DNA of 52,908 bases, from positions 1 to 52,908 of the forward strand of contig JASJDS010000056.1 in assembly GCA_030065055.1 (NCBI GenBank), read 5' to 3'. A program made the position numbers and the translations under genes. The notes below the pieces were generated by a model, which saw only the letters and a list, made by a program, of their open reading frames with translations, searched no databases and was not told the DNA's origin. Shown piece after piece: positions 35,200 to 44,949 of this stretch (positions within the stretch are counted from its first letter, which is position 1; each line of letters begins with the position of its first letter). The stretch comes from Calothrix sp. MO_192.B10 (GTDB lineage: Bacteria; Cyanobacteriota; Cyanobacteriia; Cyanobacteriales; Nostocaceae).

Positions 35200-37302
35200 C
35201 TAACTTGTTAAGCGTTCTAAAATGAGATGATTACGCTCAGTTAATTTTGCTTCCCATTCTGGCTCAACTATAATAGTGCTAATTTGCTCCACAATAATTG
35301 CAGCACCTTTAATAGTATCTCCCGGTTGCAAATCTTCCCGGCGATACACCGGAGTATTATTCCATTGTTCAGCGGCGAACATTTGTACTGTTTCAACGGC
35401 TTGAGGTGCTATGTTTTCAGAACGAGTACGAATCATTAAAGGTTCTTCGGGAGTATCCATTTTTTGAATTACTTCCACCGATACCGACTCCACAATTAAT
35501 GCTTTTTCTGATTGAATGAAACCATAGCGAGATTTATGCTCAATTTCAAATTCTGTTTGCATCTTGCTTATATCTGATGCAAAATCAATAGTCAAAGTAG
35601 AGTCAGTACCTTGATATTTTAAATTTACTTTTGGCACAACTTCTTGGGCAAGAGTTGCTACATTATTATTTAATTCACTTTTGCCTTGAGCTTCTAGGGA
35701 TGTCATTAACTGCTTTAATTGAGGAATTAATGCTTGATTTAATTCCTGTTCTACTCCTCTAACTTTAGTCGCTCTCACATCAGCTAAACCCATACCATAA
35801 GCAGAAAGAGTGCCAGCATAAGGATGAAGAAATATCTTTTTCATCCCTAAAGTATTAGCAATTAAACAAGCAACTTGTCCACCTGCACCACCAAAGCAAC
35901 AAAGAGCATATTCGCTGACATCATAACCCCTTTGCAAACTGATTTTTTTAATTGCGTTTGCCATATTTTCCACAGCAATAGAAATAAATCCAGCAGCTAC
36001 CTCTTCGGGAGGGCGATGATTTTCTGCCACATCGGCAATATCTTGTGCTAATTGGGTAAATTTTTGCATGACAATATCTTTATCTAAGGGTAAATTTCCA
36101 TCAACTCCAAAAACAGCAGGAAAATATTGGGGATGAATTTTACCTAACATGATATTGGCATCTGTAACCGTTAATGGGCCACTCCGTCGGTAACTAGCGG
36201 GGCCAGGATTTGCACCCGCAGATTCTGGCCCCACACGATAACTGGAACCATCAAAATAGAGAATAGAACCGCCGCCCGCAGCAATGGTGTGTATTGCTAA
36301 TACGGGAACTCGCATTCGCGCACCAGCAATTTCCGTATTTAACTGGCGTTCGTACTCACCTTTAAAATGGGCAACATCCGTACTTGTTCCTCCCATATCA
36401 AAGGTAATTACTTTCTCAAAACCAGCCCTTTTACTAGTTTGTACTGCACCAACAATACCCCCAGCAGGACCACTTAAAATACTATCTTTTCCTTGAAATT
36501 GTTCGGCATCAGTTAACCCACCATCAGACTTCATAAACATTAGTCTGACATTAGGTAATTGACTGGTTACTTGGTTAATATAGTGACGTAAAATAGGAGT
36601 TAAATAGGCATCTACAACTGTTGTATCCCCCCTACTTACTAACTTCATTAAAGGACTAACTTGATGGGATACAGATATTTGGGTAAAGCCAATTTCTTTC
36701 GCAATTGTAGCAACTTGTTGTTCGTGATGATGATAGCGATCGCTATGCATTAAAACAATAGCACAGCTACGAATTCCGGTATGATAAACTGTTTCTAAAT
36801 CTTGTGTAACTTGCTCAATATTTACCGGGGTTAATTCATTTCCCTGTGCATCATATCGCTCTTCTACCTCAACAACTTGTTCGTAAAGCATGGTAGGTAA
36901 AATGATATGGCGAGCAAAGATATTAGGGCGGTTTTGGTAGCCAATTCTCAACGCATCTTTAAACCCTTTAGTAATTAGGAGTACAACCCGTTCCCCTTGT
37001 CTTTCTAACAATGCATTGGTTGCTACCGTTGTCCCCATTTTGACTACTTCTATAGCTTCAGTGGGGATAGGTTGATTGCTGGAAATACCAATTACATCCC
37101 TAATACCCTGAATCACCGCATCTTGGTATTGTTCGGGATTTTCTGACAGTAATTTATAGACTATTATCCATTGTTGGTTGGGAAGAGGAACAATTAAAAA
37201 ACGTTCTCTATGCTGGTAAAGTTTGTTTACAATTGAGCGATCGCTTGTAACAGCAATAATATCTGTAAATGTACCACCCCGGTCAGCAAAAAATTTAAAC
37301 AC
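35200..37302 (-). CDS. Hydantoinase/oxoprolinase family protein, HyuA type
   Basis: The 700-residue protein corresponds to the HyuA half of ATP-dependent 5-oxoprolinases and hydantoinases: N-terminal FFADRGGTFTDI, central FDMGGTSTDVAHF (the phosphate-binding motif of the actin-like fold), GGGSILYF and GGAGGQVACLIANTLGM. Complete oxoprolinases fuse this to a HyuB part of over 500 residues; no hyuB gene is visible next to it, so HyuB must be elsewhere. The expected activity is ATP-driven opening of a cyclic amide such as 5-oxoproline. It is transcribed toward the repeat cluster. Confidence 0.9.
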   Translation of the reverse strand: MFKFFADRGGTFTDIIAVTSDRSIVNKLYQHRERFLIVPLPNQQWIIVYKLLSENPEQYQDAVIQGIRDVIGISSNQPIPTEAIEVVKMGTTVATNALLERQGERVVLLITKGFKDALRIGYQNRPNIFARHIILPTMLYEQVVEVEERYDAQGNELTPVNIEQVTQDLETVYHTGIRSCAIVLMHSDRYHHHEQQVATIAKEIGFTQISVSHQVSPLMKLVSRGDTTVVDAYLTPILRHYINQVTSQLPNVRLMFMKSDGGLTDAEQFQGKDSILSGPAGGIVGAVQTSKRAGFEKVITFDMGGTSTDVAHFKGEYERQLNTEIAGARMRVPVLAIHTIAAGGGSILYFDGSSYRVGPESAGANPGPASYRRSGPLTVTDANIMLGKIHPQYFPAVFGVDGNLPLDKDIVMQKFTQLAQDIADVAENHRPPEEVAAGFISIAVENMANAIKKISLQRGYDVSEYALCCFGGAGGQVACLIANTLGMKKIFLHPYAGTLSAYGMGLADVRATKVRGVEQELNQALIPQLKQLMTSLEAQGKSELNNNVATLAQEVVPKVNLKYQGTDSTLTIDFASDISKMQTEFEIEHKSRYGFIQSEKALIVESVSVEVIQKMDTPEEPLMIRTRSENIAPQAVETVQMFAAEQWNNTPVYRREDLQPGDTIKGAAIIVEQISTIIVEPEWEAKLTERNHLILERLTS

Positions 37303-37527
37303 TTTTCAAACAACGATCACGGATTATACGGATTAAACTGATTACACGGATGCAGAGGAGATGAGGAGATGAGGAGATAAGGAGATTATGAACTACAACA
37401 CATCATCACATCACTCCTTCACTCCAGGGCGCAAGCCGCAGCACCCTTACTCCTACTCTGCGAGAAGCCGCTACCGCGTCTACACTCCTTCACTCCTTCA
37501 CTCCCTCACTCCTTCACTCCTTCCCTC

Positions 37528-38946
37528 TCAAGCAACATCCACTGATTCTGGTGTTGGTTCTTCTTCCTCTTCTGGTAAACCTAAAACAGACCTATACATT
37601 CTCACATACTCCTTGGCAGATTTATACCAACTAAAGTCCTCTTTCATACCTCGTTGTTGTAAACTCTGCCATTTATCTTTGTAGCGGAAGCCTTCCCATG
37701 CCCGAATCATACAGGTAAATAAATCCAGGGGTTCGTATCTGTCAAAACAATAACCAGTACCTGCTTCAGCCATAGGTTCGTGGTGAGATACCGTATCTAC
37801 CAATCCCCCCGTTCGTCTAACAATAGGTACACAACCGTAGCGCATGGCCATCATTTGACTAATACCACAAGGCTCAAACCGGCTAGGCATGAGGAAGACA
37901 TCAGAACCTGCATAAATACGCCGGGATAGAGCATCATTGTAGAGCAAATAAGTCGCCATGCGTCCAGGGTAACGGGATGACATTTGCCACAACTGACTTT
38001 CATAATAGCGATCGCCCGTACCTAAAATGATAAACTGGGCATCAGTATATGCCAAAAAGCGATCGAGTATTTGCAGGGCTAAGTCAATACCTTTTTGCTC
38101 TACTAACCGCGTTACCATCCCTACTAAAAGGGAATTAGAGTTCACTTCTAACCCTACTTCTTCCTGTAATGCGATTTTATTCGCCTTACGTTTATCTAAA
38201 GTATCTGGAGTGAAGGTTTGGGCAATATATTTATCATTAGTCGGGTCATAAACATCGGTATCAATACCGTTGAGAATACCAGACATTTTACCACTGACAA
38301 AAGATAACAAGCCTTCTAATTGTTCGCCATAAGTAGCTGTCTGAATTTGGGCAGCATAAGTAGGAGAAACAGTATTTACCCTATCTGCATATTGCACCGC
38401 CGCCGCCATAGTATTATGTCCTTGCATATACCAAGGACACCAAGTAATTTGATCTAAATACCAACGCCAAGGCCCTTGATACGCCAGATTGTGAATGGTA
38501 AATACCGTACTAATATCTGGGGATTGGTGCATCCATACAGGAATCATACCCGTGTGCCAATCATGACAGTGAATTATCTCTGGTTTCCAATAATTCCAAC
38601 AAAATTCAGCCGCTCCATTGGCAAAAAAAGTAAAACGCCAAGGCTCATCCTCTCCAGAATAAATCCGCCGGGGATTAAAGGCAGGATGCCCGAATAAATA
38701 CAGAGGCACATCAGTACCAGGCAACACCGTTTCATAAACAGCAAAGTCCTGAAACATGGCATATCCCCACCAAATTGGTTCTTCGGGAATTTCCATTTTG
38801 TCTGCCAGAAAACCATAATAGGGTATGAAGATACGCACATCATGACCCATTTTTCTCAGAACCTTGGGTAGTGCTCCCACTACATCGCCCATACCACCCA
38901 CTTTTGCAATGGGAGCAGCCTCTGCTGCCACAAATAGAATCTGCAT
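37528..38946 (-). CDS. glgA: Glycogen synthase (ADP-glucose)
   Basis: From the ATG at 38946 the protein has 472 residues, close to the usual GlgA length, beginning [21 protein letters not shown] with the ADP-glucose-binding KVGG (Lys15); an upstream in-frame ATG adds 34 unrelated residues. The C-terminal GT5/GT-B half contains [12 protein letters not shown] and [19 protein letters not shown] with the catalytic Glu. It elongates alpha-1,4-glucan in the cytoplasm. The last residues ([16 protein letters not shown]) form an acidic tail. Its 3' side has a CT-rich run and dispersed palindromes (37303-37527). Confidence 0.97.
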   Translation of the reverse strand: MQILFVAAEAAPIAKVGGMGDVVGALPKVLRKMGHDVRIFIPYYGFLADKMEIPEEPIWWGYAMFQDFAVYETVLPGTDVPLYLFGHPAFNPRRIYSGEDEPWRFTFFANGAAEFCWNYWKPEIIHCHDWHTGMIPVWMHQSPDISTVFTIHNLAYQGPWRWYLDQITWCPWYMQGHNTMAAAVQYADRVNTVSPTYAAQIQTATYGEQLEGLLSFVSGKMSGILNGIDTDVYDPTNDKYIAQTFTPDTLDKRKANKIALQEEVGLEVNSNSLLVGMVTRLVEQKGIDLALQILDRFLAYTDAQFIILGTGDRYYESQLWQMSSRYPGRMATYLLYNDALSRRIYAGSDVFLMPSRFEPCGISQMMAMRYGCVPIVRRTGGLVDTVSHHEPMAEAGTGYCFDRYEPLDLFTCMIRAWEGFRYKDKWQSLQQRGMKEDFSWYKSAKEYVRMYRSVLGLPEEEEEPTPESVDVA

Positions 38947-39114
38947 GATAACCTGTGTTCCCCGATTATGCCTATGTATTTTAGTTGACTTCGCACCATT
39001 TTTGATATGGGAAGTATAGTTGCTGGCAGAACTGCTGTGCAACAGCAATTTCCTTAAATTTGGCTCGCATTAGCTAACTATTAAGGAATTAGGTGATTTA
39101 TGAACATAATTTAA

Positions 39115-39202
39115 GGAGTAGGGGCGGGGTTTCCCCGCCCGGAGTGTAGACGCGTATCCCTCACGGGACGCTTTGCGACTCAGCGGCTTCGGTGTAGGGT
39201 AG
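39115..39202. repeat. Left copy of near-identical inverted repeats around hemC
   Basis: About 88 bp starting GGAGTAGGGGCGGGG and continuing through GTGTAGACGCGTATCCCTC and GCGACTCAGCGGCTTC. The inverse, nearly identical sequence lies at about 40489-40573. The pair brackets hemC. The stretch 38947-39381 has no gene. Confidence 0.85.
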
Positions 39203-39284
39203 CAGGGAAGGAGTGAATATGAGCCAAAACACATCATCTCATCACCTAGCATTACTGAATCGGTGTTCCCAAAGCTAGAGAATA

Positions 39285-39342
39285 GATCCCCGACTTCTTG
39301 TAGACGCGTTAGCGGCTTCCCGTAGGGTAGAAGTCGGGGATC
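39285..39342. repeat. GATCCCC...GGGGATC palindrome after hemC
   Basis: GATCCCCGACTTCT and AGAAGTCGGGGATC bracket the same GTAGACGCGTTAGCGGCTTC core as at 34965-35023. It lies 39 bp beyond the hemC stop and may act as its terminator. Confidence 0.75.
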
Positions 39343-39381
39343 GCTCACACCGCGACTCATCAAAATTAATGGGACAGAACA

Positions 39382-40353
39382 CTAGGAATCTCTCCCAACC
39401 TCAGCCAAGATTTCGTCCAAAATCTCTTGAGCACCCTGTTGGCGTAAACTTTCTGCTAACTGACTACCCAGTTGCTCGGCATCCTTTGCCGCACCAGTGA
39501 TAGTATCTTTAACTAACCTTTGTCCATCCACACTAGCAACTATACCTTTTAGTGTTAATGTATCACCATTAATCTCAGTATTTACACCGATAGGAACTTG
39601 ACAACCGCCTTCCAAAACTCGTAGAAAAGCGCGTTCTGCCAAACAGCGATCGCGGGTTTGGGGGTGTTCGATGGCTTTTAGGAGGGATATTAATTCCGTA
39701 TCATCTGCACGGCATTCAATGCCCAAAGCCCCTTGTCCGACGGCGTGGAGAGAAATATCACTGGGTATGACTTGATGGATGCGATCGCTCATTTCTAACC
39801 GTTCTAAGCCAGCTACTGCCAAAATAATGGCATCATATTCTCCAGCATCCAGCTTTGCCATACGAGTATTTAAATTACCACGTACATCTTTAAAAGTAAA
39901 GTGGGGATACTTATGACGTAGTTGTGCCAACCTTCTTAAGGAAGATGTACCGATAACAGCACCAGCAGGTAAAGTATCAATTTGCTTATCCTTGTGTTTT
40001 TCGCTTACAACTAAAGCATCTGCTGGATTTTCCCGTTCAGTAATTGCGGCTAAAGCCAAACCTTCTGGCAAATTAGTCGGCAAATCCTTGAGAGAATGGA
40101 CTGCAAAATCAACCTCCTGATTAATCATTCCCAGTTCTAACTCTTTGGTAAACAGTCCTTTATCGCCAATTTTAGCTAAGGCAACATCCAAAATTTTGTC
40201 ACCTTGAGTAGACATGGTATGGACTTCAAAAGTGATATCAGGAAAGGATTTCTGGAGTTCTTCTCTTACCCAATGGGTTTGAACCAGAGCTAATTGGCTT
40301 TTACGGGAACCAATACGAATAGTGCGGTTAGAACCGGAAACAACAGATGTCAT
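39382..40353 (-). CDS. hemC: Porphobilinogen deaminase (hydroxymethylbilane synthase)
   Basis: The 323-residue protein is a complete Hem[16 protein letters not shown] at the N terminus, catalytic Asp90 in [24 protein letters not shown], and Cys251 in [10 protein letters not shown], to which the dipyrromethane cofactor is attached. It joins four porphobilinogen units to hydroxymethylbilane on the way to haem and chlorophyll. It is monocistronic in this view and lies between two long inverted repeats. Confidence 0.98.
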   Translation of the reverse strand: MTSVVSGSNRTIRIGSRKSQLALVQTHWVREELQKSFPDITFEVHTMSTQGDKILDVALAKIGDKGLFTKELELGMINQEVDFAVHSLKDLPTNLPEGLALAAITERENPADALVVSEKHKDKQIDTLPAGAVIGTSSLRRLAQLRHKYPHFTFKDVRGNLNTRMAKLDAGEYDAIILAVAGLERLEMSDRIHQVIPSDISLHAVGQGALGIECRADDTELISLLKAIEHPQTRDRCLAERAFLRVLEGGCQVPIGVNTEINGDTLTLKGIVASVDGQRLVKDTITGAAKDAEQLGSQLAESLRQQGAQEILDEILAEVGRDS

Positions 40354-40433
40354 AAACTAAGATGTCAAATCAGGAGATTAATTCACTTTCATCTAGACTA
40401 CCGCAGTGGGTGACAGATTCGGTCATCTGTTAA

Positions 40434-40573
40434 CAGTTATCAGTGATCAGTTATCAGTTATCAGTTATCAGTTATTTCCTTCACTCCTACCCTACGGGAA
40501 GCCGCTGAGTCGCAAAGCGTCCCGTGAGGGATACGCGTCTACACACCGGGCGGGGAAACCCCGCCCCTACTCC
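40434..40573. repeat. Heptamer array (CAGTTAT)6 and right copy of the hemC-flanking inverted repeat
   Basis: Six heptamers (one variant, CAGTGAT) occupy 40434-40475. The inverted partner of the 39115-39202 repeat follows at about 40489-40573. Beyond it, to the pentapeptide gene, lie CT-rich runs (about 40606-40645). The 40354-40729 gap has no gene. Confidence 0.85.
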
Positions 40574-40729
40574 TACTCTGCTCCAAGCCGCTACCGCGTC
40601 TACACTCCCTCACTCCTTCCCTCCTTCCCTCCTTCCTTCCCTCCGAACTAGAATTAGATTGCGATTCTTTATTCTTTAGGCGGGAAGGGAGTAACTCCGA
40701 ACTCCGAACTCCTTCCCTCTCCCTCAACC

Positions 40730-41233
40730 ATGTCAAAGCAAAATCAACGTCAATTATTATTATTTTCCCTTGCATCTGTGCTTACAGGGGCAACCATGCT
40801 CGTGGGAGTAGGTATTTACTTGGCATTGAGAGCTGTAGATACATCATCAACAAAAGAATATTCTTCAACACCACCAGTGGAAACTTCAGCACCATCATTA
40901 ACAACTCCAAATACACCCATAGTTCCCATACAGGTAAAACCATCCCCAAAAAATCTCGGTGGTGTTGATTGGCGAGGTAAAGATTTGCGAAGAATGGATT
41001 TACAAAATGCCAATTTAGGGGGAGCCAATTTAGAAAAGGCGAATTTAAGCGGTGTCAACTTGCGCGGAGCTAATCTCAGTGGAGCGAACCTGAATCATGC
41101 CAACCTTAGCAATGCGGATTTGAGGGGAGCAGATTTGAGGGGTGCAAATCTCAGTCATACCCAACTTCAAGGTGCTAATTTCCATGAAGCACTCTTAGAT
41201 GGCGCTAACTTCACTGGTGCAATTATGCCGTGA
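40730..41233 (+). CDS. Membrane-anchored pentapeptide-repeat protein
   Basis: The 167-residue protein has one transmembrane segment (about 9-33), a Thr/Ser/Pro-rich linker (about 37-75) and about 17 tandem pentapeptides of the A(D/N)LxX kind (about 82-165, e.g. ANLSGANLNHANLSNADLRG), which fold as a right-handed quadrilateral beta-helix. These proteins are abundant in cyanobacteria; most have no known role. Orientation of the repeat domain, lumenal or periplasmic, is inferred from the short basic N terminus. Confidence 0.92.
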   Translation: MSKQNQRQLLLFSLASVLTGATMLVGVGIYLALRAVDTSSTKEYSSTPPVETSAPSLTTPNTPIVPIQVKPSPKNLGGVDWRGKDLRRMDLQNANLGGANLEKANLSGVNLRGANLSGANLNHANLSNADLRGADLRGANLSHTQLQGANFHEALLDGANFTGAIMP

Positions 41234-41237
41234 CACT

Positions 41238-41266
41238 CCTACACTTCTCTTCTTTGTAAGTGTAGG
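41238..41266 (+). terminator. 9-bp hairpin after the pentapeptide gene
   Basis: CCTACACTT (41238-41246) and AAGTGTAGG (41258-41266) pair perfectly with an 11-nt loop, five bases after the stop. No U-tract follows. Confidence 0.4.
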
Positions 41267-41907
41267 CTTCTGGCGGATTACTCCTGCCAAAAATTCGTTT
41301 GTGGTACTCCAATTATTTCCCACTACCGCAGTTTTAAGTCAGGCGCGTGCCCCTCCCGACTTGAATGATTAAAACATTCTCCTAGGTTCCTTGAAAATTT
41401 TACATACTGGAGGCAGTAGTCGGCTGTTTGACAGCATATTTAAGACCGCATTCGAGAGTAAAACCCTCTATCTTCAGTTGTCTAGGTACATCGTGTGGAC
41501 AGCATTTTCGGCTTGACCAGCACTCCTTTATGATAGCAGGAGGTGTGACAACACGCTCGGGTAGTAAGATCAAGACAACAAGACCAAACACAAGAATTGG
41601 TAATCAACTCGCACCTCCCCACTCCCTCTTCCCTCAGAGAGGGAAGTTGCTCCCAGGACGCAACCTGATTACCCCAAAATTCATCTCATCACTCCCCTTA
41701 CGGATGAGTGAGAGGCTTCTTTTGGTTTTAGCTAAATTTTAACGATCATGCAGGGTATTGAAACCTACATAGTTACCAATTAGCAATTATTTAGTCAGTG
41801 ACACCAATCACAGCAATACCTATTTAATATCACTCCTCCCCAGCTGTGGTTATCACTGGGATAAAGCCCAAAATCCGCCATATATATTTATAGGGATAGT
41901 TTTTATC
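41267..41907. other. Intergenic region, no convincing gene
   Basis: Short open frames exist on both strands (about 60-105 codons), but none has recognisable features. A minus-strand frame at 41400-41591 with a CC...EC cysteine pattern could be a decayed zinc-ribbon fragment; the support is too weak to call. Confidence 0.4.
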
Positions 41908-42072
41908 ATGGTGTGGGAGAAAGAGATTATGGGGGAAAAACTATTATTAGCGATCGCATTAACCTTTGCTGTTAGCTTATTTGCCAATGCTGGTCTATCT
42001 TCATCGACTGAATCATCGAGAAATATGACTTGGGAAAGCTTGCCAATTTCTAATTTTATTCTGAAACACTAA
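41908..42072 (+). CDS. Tiny predicted secreted peptide
   Basis: A 54-codon frame runs from the ATG at 41908 to TAA at 42070. From the inner ATG at 41929 it reads MGEKLLLAIALTFAVSLFANA, a good signal peptide with an ANA|G cleavage site, leaving about 25 residues (GLSSST... to FILKH). The frame contains a HIP1 site. Composition is that of a real exported peptide, but nothing identifies its role and no neighbour is co-oriented. It is the only plausible gene between the pentapeptide and Uma2 genes. Confidence 0.4.
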   Translation: MVWEKEIMGEKLLLAIALTFAVSLFANAGLSSSTESSRNMTWESLPISNFILKH

Positions 42073-42103
42073 TCAAGTTATCTTAAAAAAGGCGATCGAT
42101 CAT

Positions 42104-42718
42104 TTATTCTTTATCTTGTTGACGAACGTCCGATTCTATCCCTTCAAATTCAACTTTATCGTAAATATCTGCCAAGACAATCTCAAAGGGAAACGAATTT
42201 AAAGATATTACTGTATCAGATCCATCATATTCGGAAAAAGTCCAGTTTTTGTTACCAGTCTTAAAATATTGCTCCACATGCATGGCATACTGGTCAATGA
42301 GAAGATATTCTTGAAAACTGTCAATGGTTCGATAGGCTGCAAACTTTTTATCTTTGTCGTAGCTTCTGGTAGACTCAGACAGAACCTCAGTAATCATTAA
42401 TGGATTAGTAATTGTGTCTCGTCTTCCTTGTTGTAGCTCTAATTCTCCTTGAACCACCATCACATCAGGATAAGTATAAATACGCTGGTTCGGAATCCAT
42501 AGCCTTTGATCTGTGACAAAGACTCGATAGGGTTGACGTTTAAGTGCAAAGTTGAGAGTACCACTTAAATTGAGAGCAATTTGATTATGATTTGGGGTTC
42601 CACCAGTCATGAGGACAACCTCACCGTTGATGTATTCATGGCGTTCTGGGGAATTAACTTCATACTCCAGGTATTCTTCGGGTGTGTAAATCTTTTTGTC
42701 TTCAGCTTGCATAATCAT
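42104..42718 (-). CDS. Uma2-family (DUF820) endonuclease-like protein
   Basis: The 204-residue protein starts IYTPEEYLEYEVNSPERHEYINGEVVLM and contains YPDVMVV, then PLMITEVLSESTRSYDKDKKF with Glu and Lys of the PD-(D/E)XK-like core, and LLIDQ near the expected strand. It differs from the copy at 17520-18107 and belongs to another Uma2 subgroup. A GGGGG run lies ten bases before the first ATG; an ATG two codons later is an alternative. Confidence 0.9.
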   Translation of the reverse strand: MIMQAEDKKIYTPEEYLEYEVNSPERHEYINGEVVLMTGGTPNHNQIALNLSGTLNFALKRQPYRVFVTDQRLWIPNQRIYTYPDVMVVQGELELQQGRRDTITNPLMITEVLSESTRSYDKDKKFAAYRTIDSFQEYLLIDQYAMHVEQYFKTGNKNWTFSEYDGSDTVISLNSFPFEIVLADIYDKVEFEGIESDVRQQDKE

Positions 42719-42800
42719 ACAATTTCAACCCCCTAATTTGATGATGAATACACAGTGGAACAGGTGGTCATATCACCATTATGAAAAAATATGGCTCTTT

Positions 42801-42830
42801 ATAATTCATAATTCATAATTCATAATTCAT
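42801..42830 (+). repeat. Heptamer array (ATAATTC)4 before aguA
   Basis: Four ATAATTC units lie 31 bp before the aguA start, followed by TTACTTA-type repeats. Confidence 0.7.
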
Positions 42831-42860
42831 AAATTACTTATTACTTAATGAGGTTGGTCG

Positions 42861-43952
42861 ATGCAAAGGCTGAATTATAATCCTAAGGAAAAGGGTTTTT
42901 ATATGCCAGCTCAGTGGGCGCCCCATGAATTGACAATTTTAGCCTGGCCTTTCGGAGAAAGTGAGTGGCAAGGAGCATTGGCTGAGGTGCGGCGTGAGTT
43001 CATGGCTTTTCTCCGAAGTATTATGGAAGATGAACCAGTGCTATTGCTTTTGGCTCCTGGAGAAGAGGAGAGTTTTGCAGAGGCACAGCGTAATGAGTTT
43101 CTTAGTTCCTCCGGTTGGGCTAATCTTCGTCTGGCAACGGTAGCCCTTGATGATATCTGGATGCGTGACATTGCTCCCATTCAACTGATACAGAACGGTT
43201 CGGATCATCTGATACCCGTAAAGTGGCAGTTTAATGGCTGGGGTGGAAAGTTTGCCCATAACCGGGATTGTGCAGCAGGCTATAAACTCCTGGAGCTTAT
43301 GGGGGTAGATAATTTTTTTGATGTGCCTGTGATTTTGGAGGGGGGAGCAGTTGAGGTGGATGGGGAGGGAACTGGGCTGACAACTCGCTCCTGCTTGTTG
43401 AACCCGAATCGTTCGGGATTAGATGAAGGGCAACTAAGCCAAATAATCAAAGATTATTTTGGACTAGAAAGGCTAATCTGGTTGGATAATGGTTTGGTGG
43501 GAGATCATACGGATGGACACATCGATATGGTTGCCCGTTTCACACCAAGTGGTAACATCTTGATTAATCACACAGAGTATAGGTGCAACCCTCATTTTCA
43601 TGTGCTTCGAGACAATTATGAGCAGCTAAGTAAATATTTCGGTGCAAATCGCCTCATTTTTCTCCCATTGCCCCAGCAGACGATTGAGAGGGCTGTTACT
43701 GAGGATTTAGCTGATATTAGCAGAATAGAAGGGCTAGTTTGTGCAAACTATGCTAATTTTTATGTTACAACACACAGTGTAATTGTACCCGCCTTTGAAG
43801 ACCCAGCAGATGAAGTGGCGCGTACTATTGTGGCAAACTGCTTTCCTCAGCATAAAGTAGTGAGTTTGGCAGCCAGAGCTATCTTGCAACACGGAGGAGG
43901 TATCTTCAACTGTTTGGCGCAGCAGTTACCGAAAAAGACTGTGGTCAAATAA
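42861..43952 (+). CDS. aguA: Agmatine deiminase
   Basis: The 363-residue protein is a full-length AguA of the guanidine-modifying fold: MPAQWAPHELTILAWP, the substrate Asp in DDIWMRDIAP, catalytic His in GDHTDGHIDM, and nucleophile Cys351 in HGGGIFNCLAQQ. It converts agmatine to N-carbamoylputrescine and ammonia. The C-terminal motif has IFNC where GNIHC is common, but the Cys is retained. aguB follows 35 bp later, so the two form an operon leading from arginine-derived agmatine to putrescine. Confidence 0.96.
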   Translation: MQRLNYNPKEKGFYMPAQWAPHELTILAWPFGESEWQGALAEVRREFMAFLRSIMEDEPVLLLLAPGEEESFAEAQRNEFLSSSGWANLRLATVALDDIWMRDIAPIQLIQNGSDHLIPVKWQFNGWGGKFAHNRDCAAGYKLLELMGVDNFFDVPVILEGGAVEVDGEGTGLTTRSCLLNPNRSGLDEGQLSQIIKDYFGLERLIWLDNGLVGDHTDGHIDMVARFTPSGNILINHTEYRCNPHFHVLRDNYEQLSKYFGANRLIFLPLPQQTIERAVTEDLADISRIEGLVCANYANFYVTTHSVIVPAFEDPADEVARTIVANCFPQHKVVSLAARAILQHGGGIFNCLAQQLPKKTVVK

Positions 43953-43987
43953 TAACTAACAAGTAATAAGTAATAAGTATTTTGCCT

Positions 43988-44827
43988 ATGAAATTAGGAG
44001 TATTGCAAAGCTCGTTTTCGGAAAATGCTGAGGTTAATGTCATCAAAATGACCGATGCTATCAAAAAAGCTGCCCAGGAAGGCGCCCAGGTGATTTTGAT
44101 GCCTGAACTCTTTGCTCACCATTATTTTCCCCAAAATGAACAAGGGGAGAGCTTTGCGCTGGCTCAACCCAGGGATAAGCATCCTTTCCTGGGAGTGTTC
44201 CAGCAATTAGCTGCCGATTTGAAGGTTGTGTTGCCGGTGAGTTTTTTTGAACGGGATCGTACCTCCTATTTTAATAGTGTGGTGGTTTTTGACGCGGATG
44301 GCAGGGATCTTGGGCTTTACCGTAAGGCACATATTCCCGATGGTCCCTGGTATGAGGAGAAGTATTATTTTACTCCAGGGGATACGGGGTTTCGCTGTTA
44401 TGACACTATCTACGGAAAAATCGGGGTTGGGATATGTTGGGACCAATGGTTCCCAGAGTGTGCCAGGGCAATGGCATTGCTGGGAGCGGGTGTACTCTTG
44501 TATCCTTCGGCTATCGGTTCCGAGCCTCAGCAGGCGGGTTCTCTTGATACCAGTGCCATGTGGCGGCGAGCTATGGTGGGCCATGCGGTAAGTAATTCGG
44601 TATATATAGCCGCTGCTAATCGAGTAGGACGAGAGGGGGAGATGGACTTTTACGGTACCTCGTTTATTGCTGATTACAGGGGAGAGGTGATAGCTGATGC
44701 AGGTGGGAATGATAACCGTTTAATTGTAAGTGAGTTGGATTTTACCGCCCAGAGAACATTTCAGGCTGAAATGGGCTTTTTCCGGGATCGTCGCCCAGAA
44801 TTGTATGGTTCACTTCTTAGTCGTTAG
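43988..44827 (+). CDS. aguB: N-carbamoylputrescine amidohydrolase
   Basis: From the ATG at 43988 the protein has 279 residues with the nitrilase catalytic triad Glu40 (MPELFAHHYF), Lys113 (YRKAHIPD) and Cys150 (GVGICWDQWFPE). The segment GPWYEEKYYFTPGDTGF is the AguB hallmark. It releases putrescine, CO2 and ammonia from the AguA product. The gene starts after a TAATAAG repeat run, which replaces a clear ribosome-binding site. No HIP1 site occurs in the 2 kb of aguAB, weakly hinting at a different history from neighbours. Confidence 0.96.
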   Translation: MKLGVLQSSFSENAEVNVIKMTDAIKKAAQEGAQVILMPELFAHHYFPQNEQGESFALAQPRDKHPFLGVFQQLAADLKVVLPVSFFERDRTSYFNSVVVFDADGRDLGLYRKAHIPDGPWYEEKYYFTPGDTGFRCYDTIYGKIGVGICWDQWFPECARAMALLGAGVLLYPSAIGSEPQQAGSLDTSAMWRRAMVGHAVSNSVYIAAANRVGREGEMDFYGTSFIADYRGEVIADAGGNDNRLIVSELDFTAQRTFQAEMGFFRDRRPELYGSLLSR

Positions 44828-44828
44828 C

Positions 44829-44918
44829 TATCACACCTTTGGACTAATTACAGGTTTAGCTTGGGGATTATTTACCATGCCAATTTTACATGGCGATCGC
44901 CCTCTCTTCAATCCATAG
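44829..44918 (+). pseudogene. Possible C-terminal gene remnant after aguB
   Basis: The frame reads YHTFGLITGLAWGLFTMPIL and then HGDRPLFNP-stop without a start codon. It looks like the end of a membrane protein rather than random sequence. It directly follows the aguB stop, and no upstream part is present. Low confidence. Confidence 0.25.
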
Positions 44919-44949
44919 TAATGGTAGCTATTCATATTAACTTAAAAGG

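Noticed and set aside
41428-41742. 104-codon plus-strand open frame
   Set aside because: No ribosome-binding site, no family resemblance, and an equally long frame on the other strand; composition looks non-coding.
42861-44827. aguAB as horizontally acquired
   Set aside because: The only sign is absence of HIP1 sites over 2 kb; other native genes here have comparable gaps, and a 42801 heptamer array typical of the host precedes the operon.
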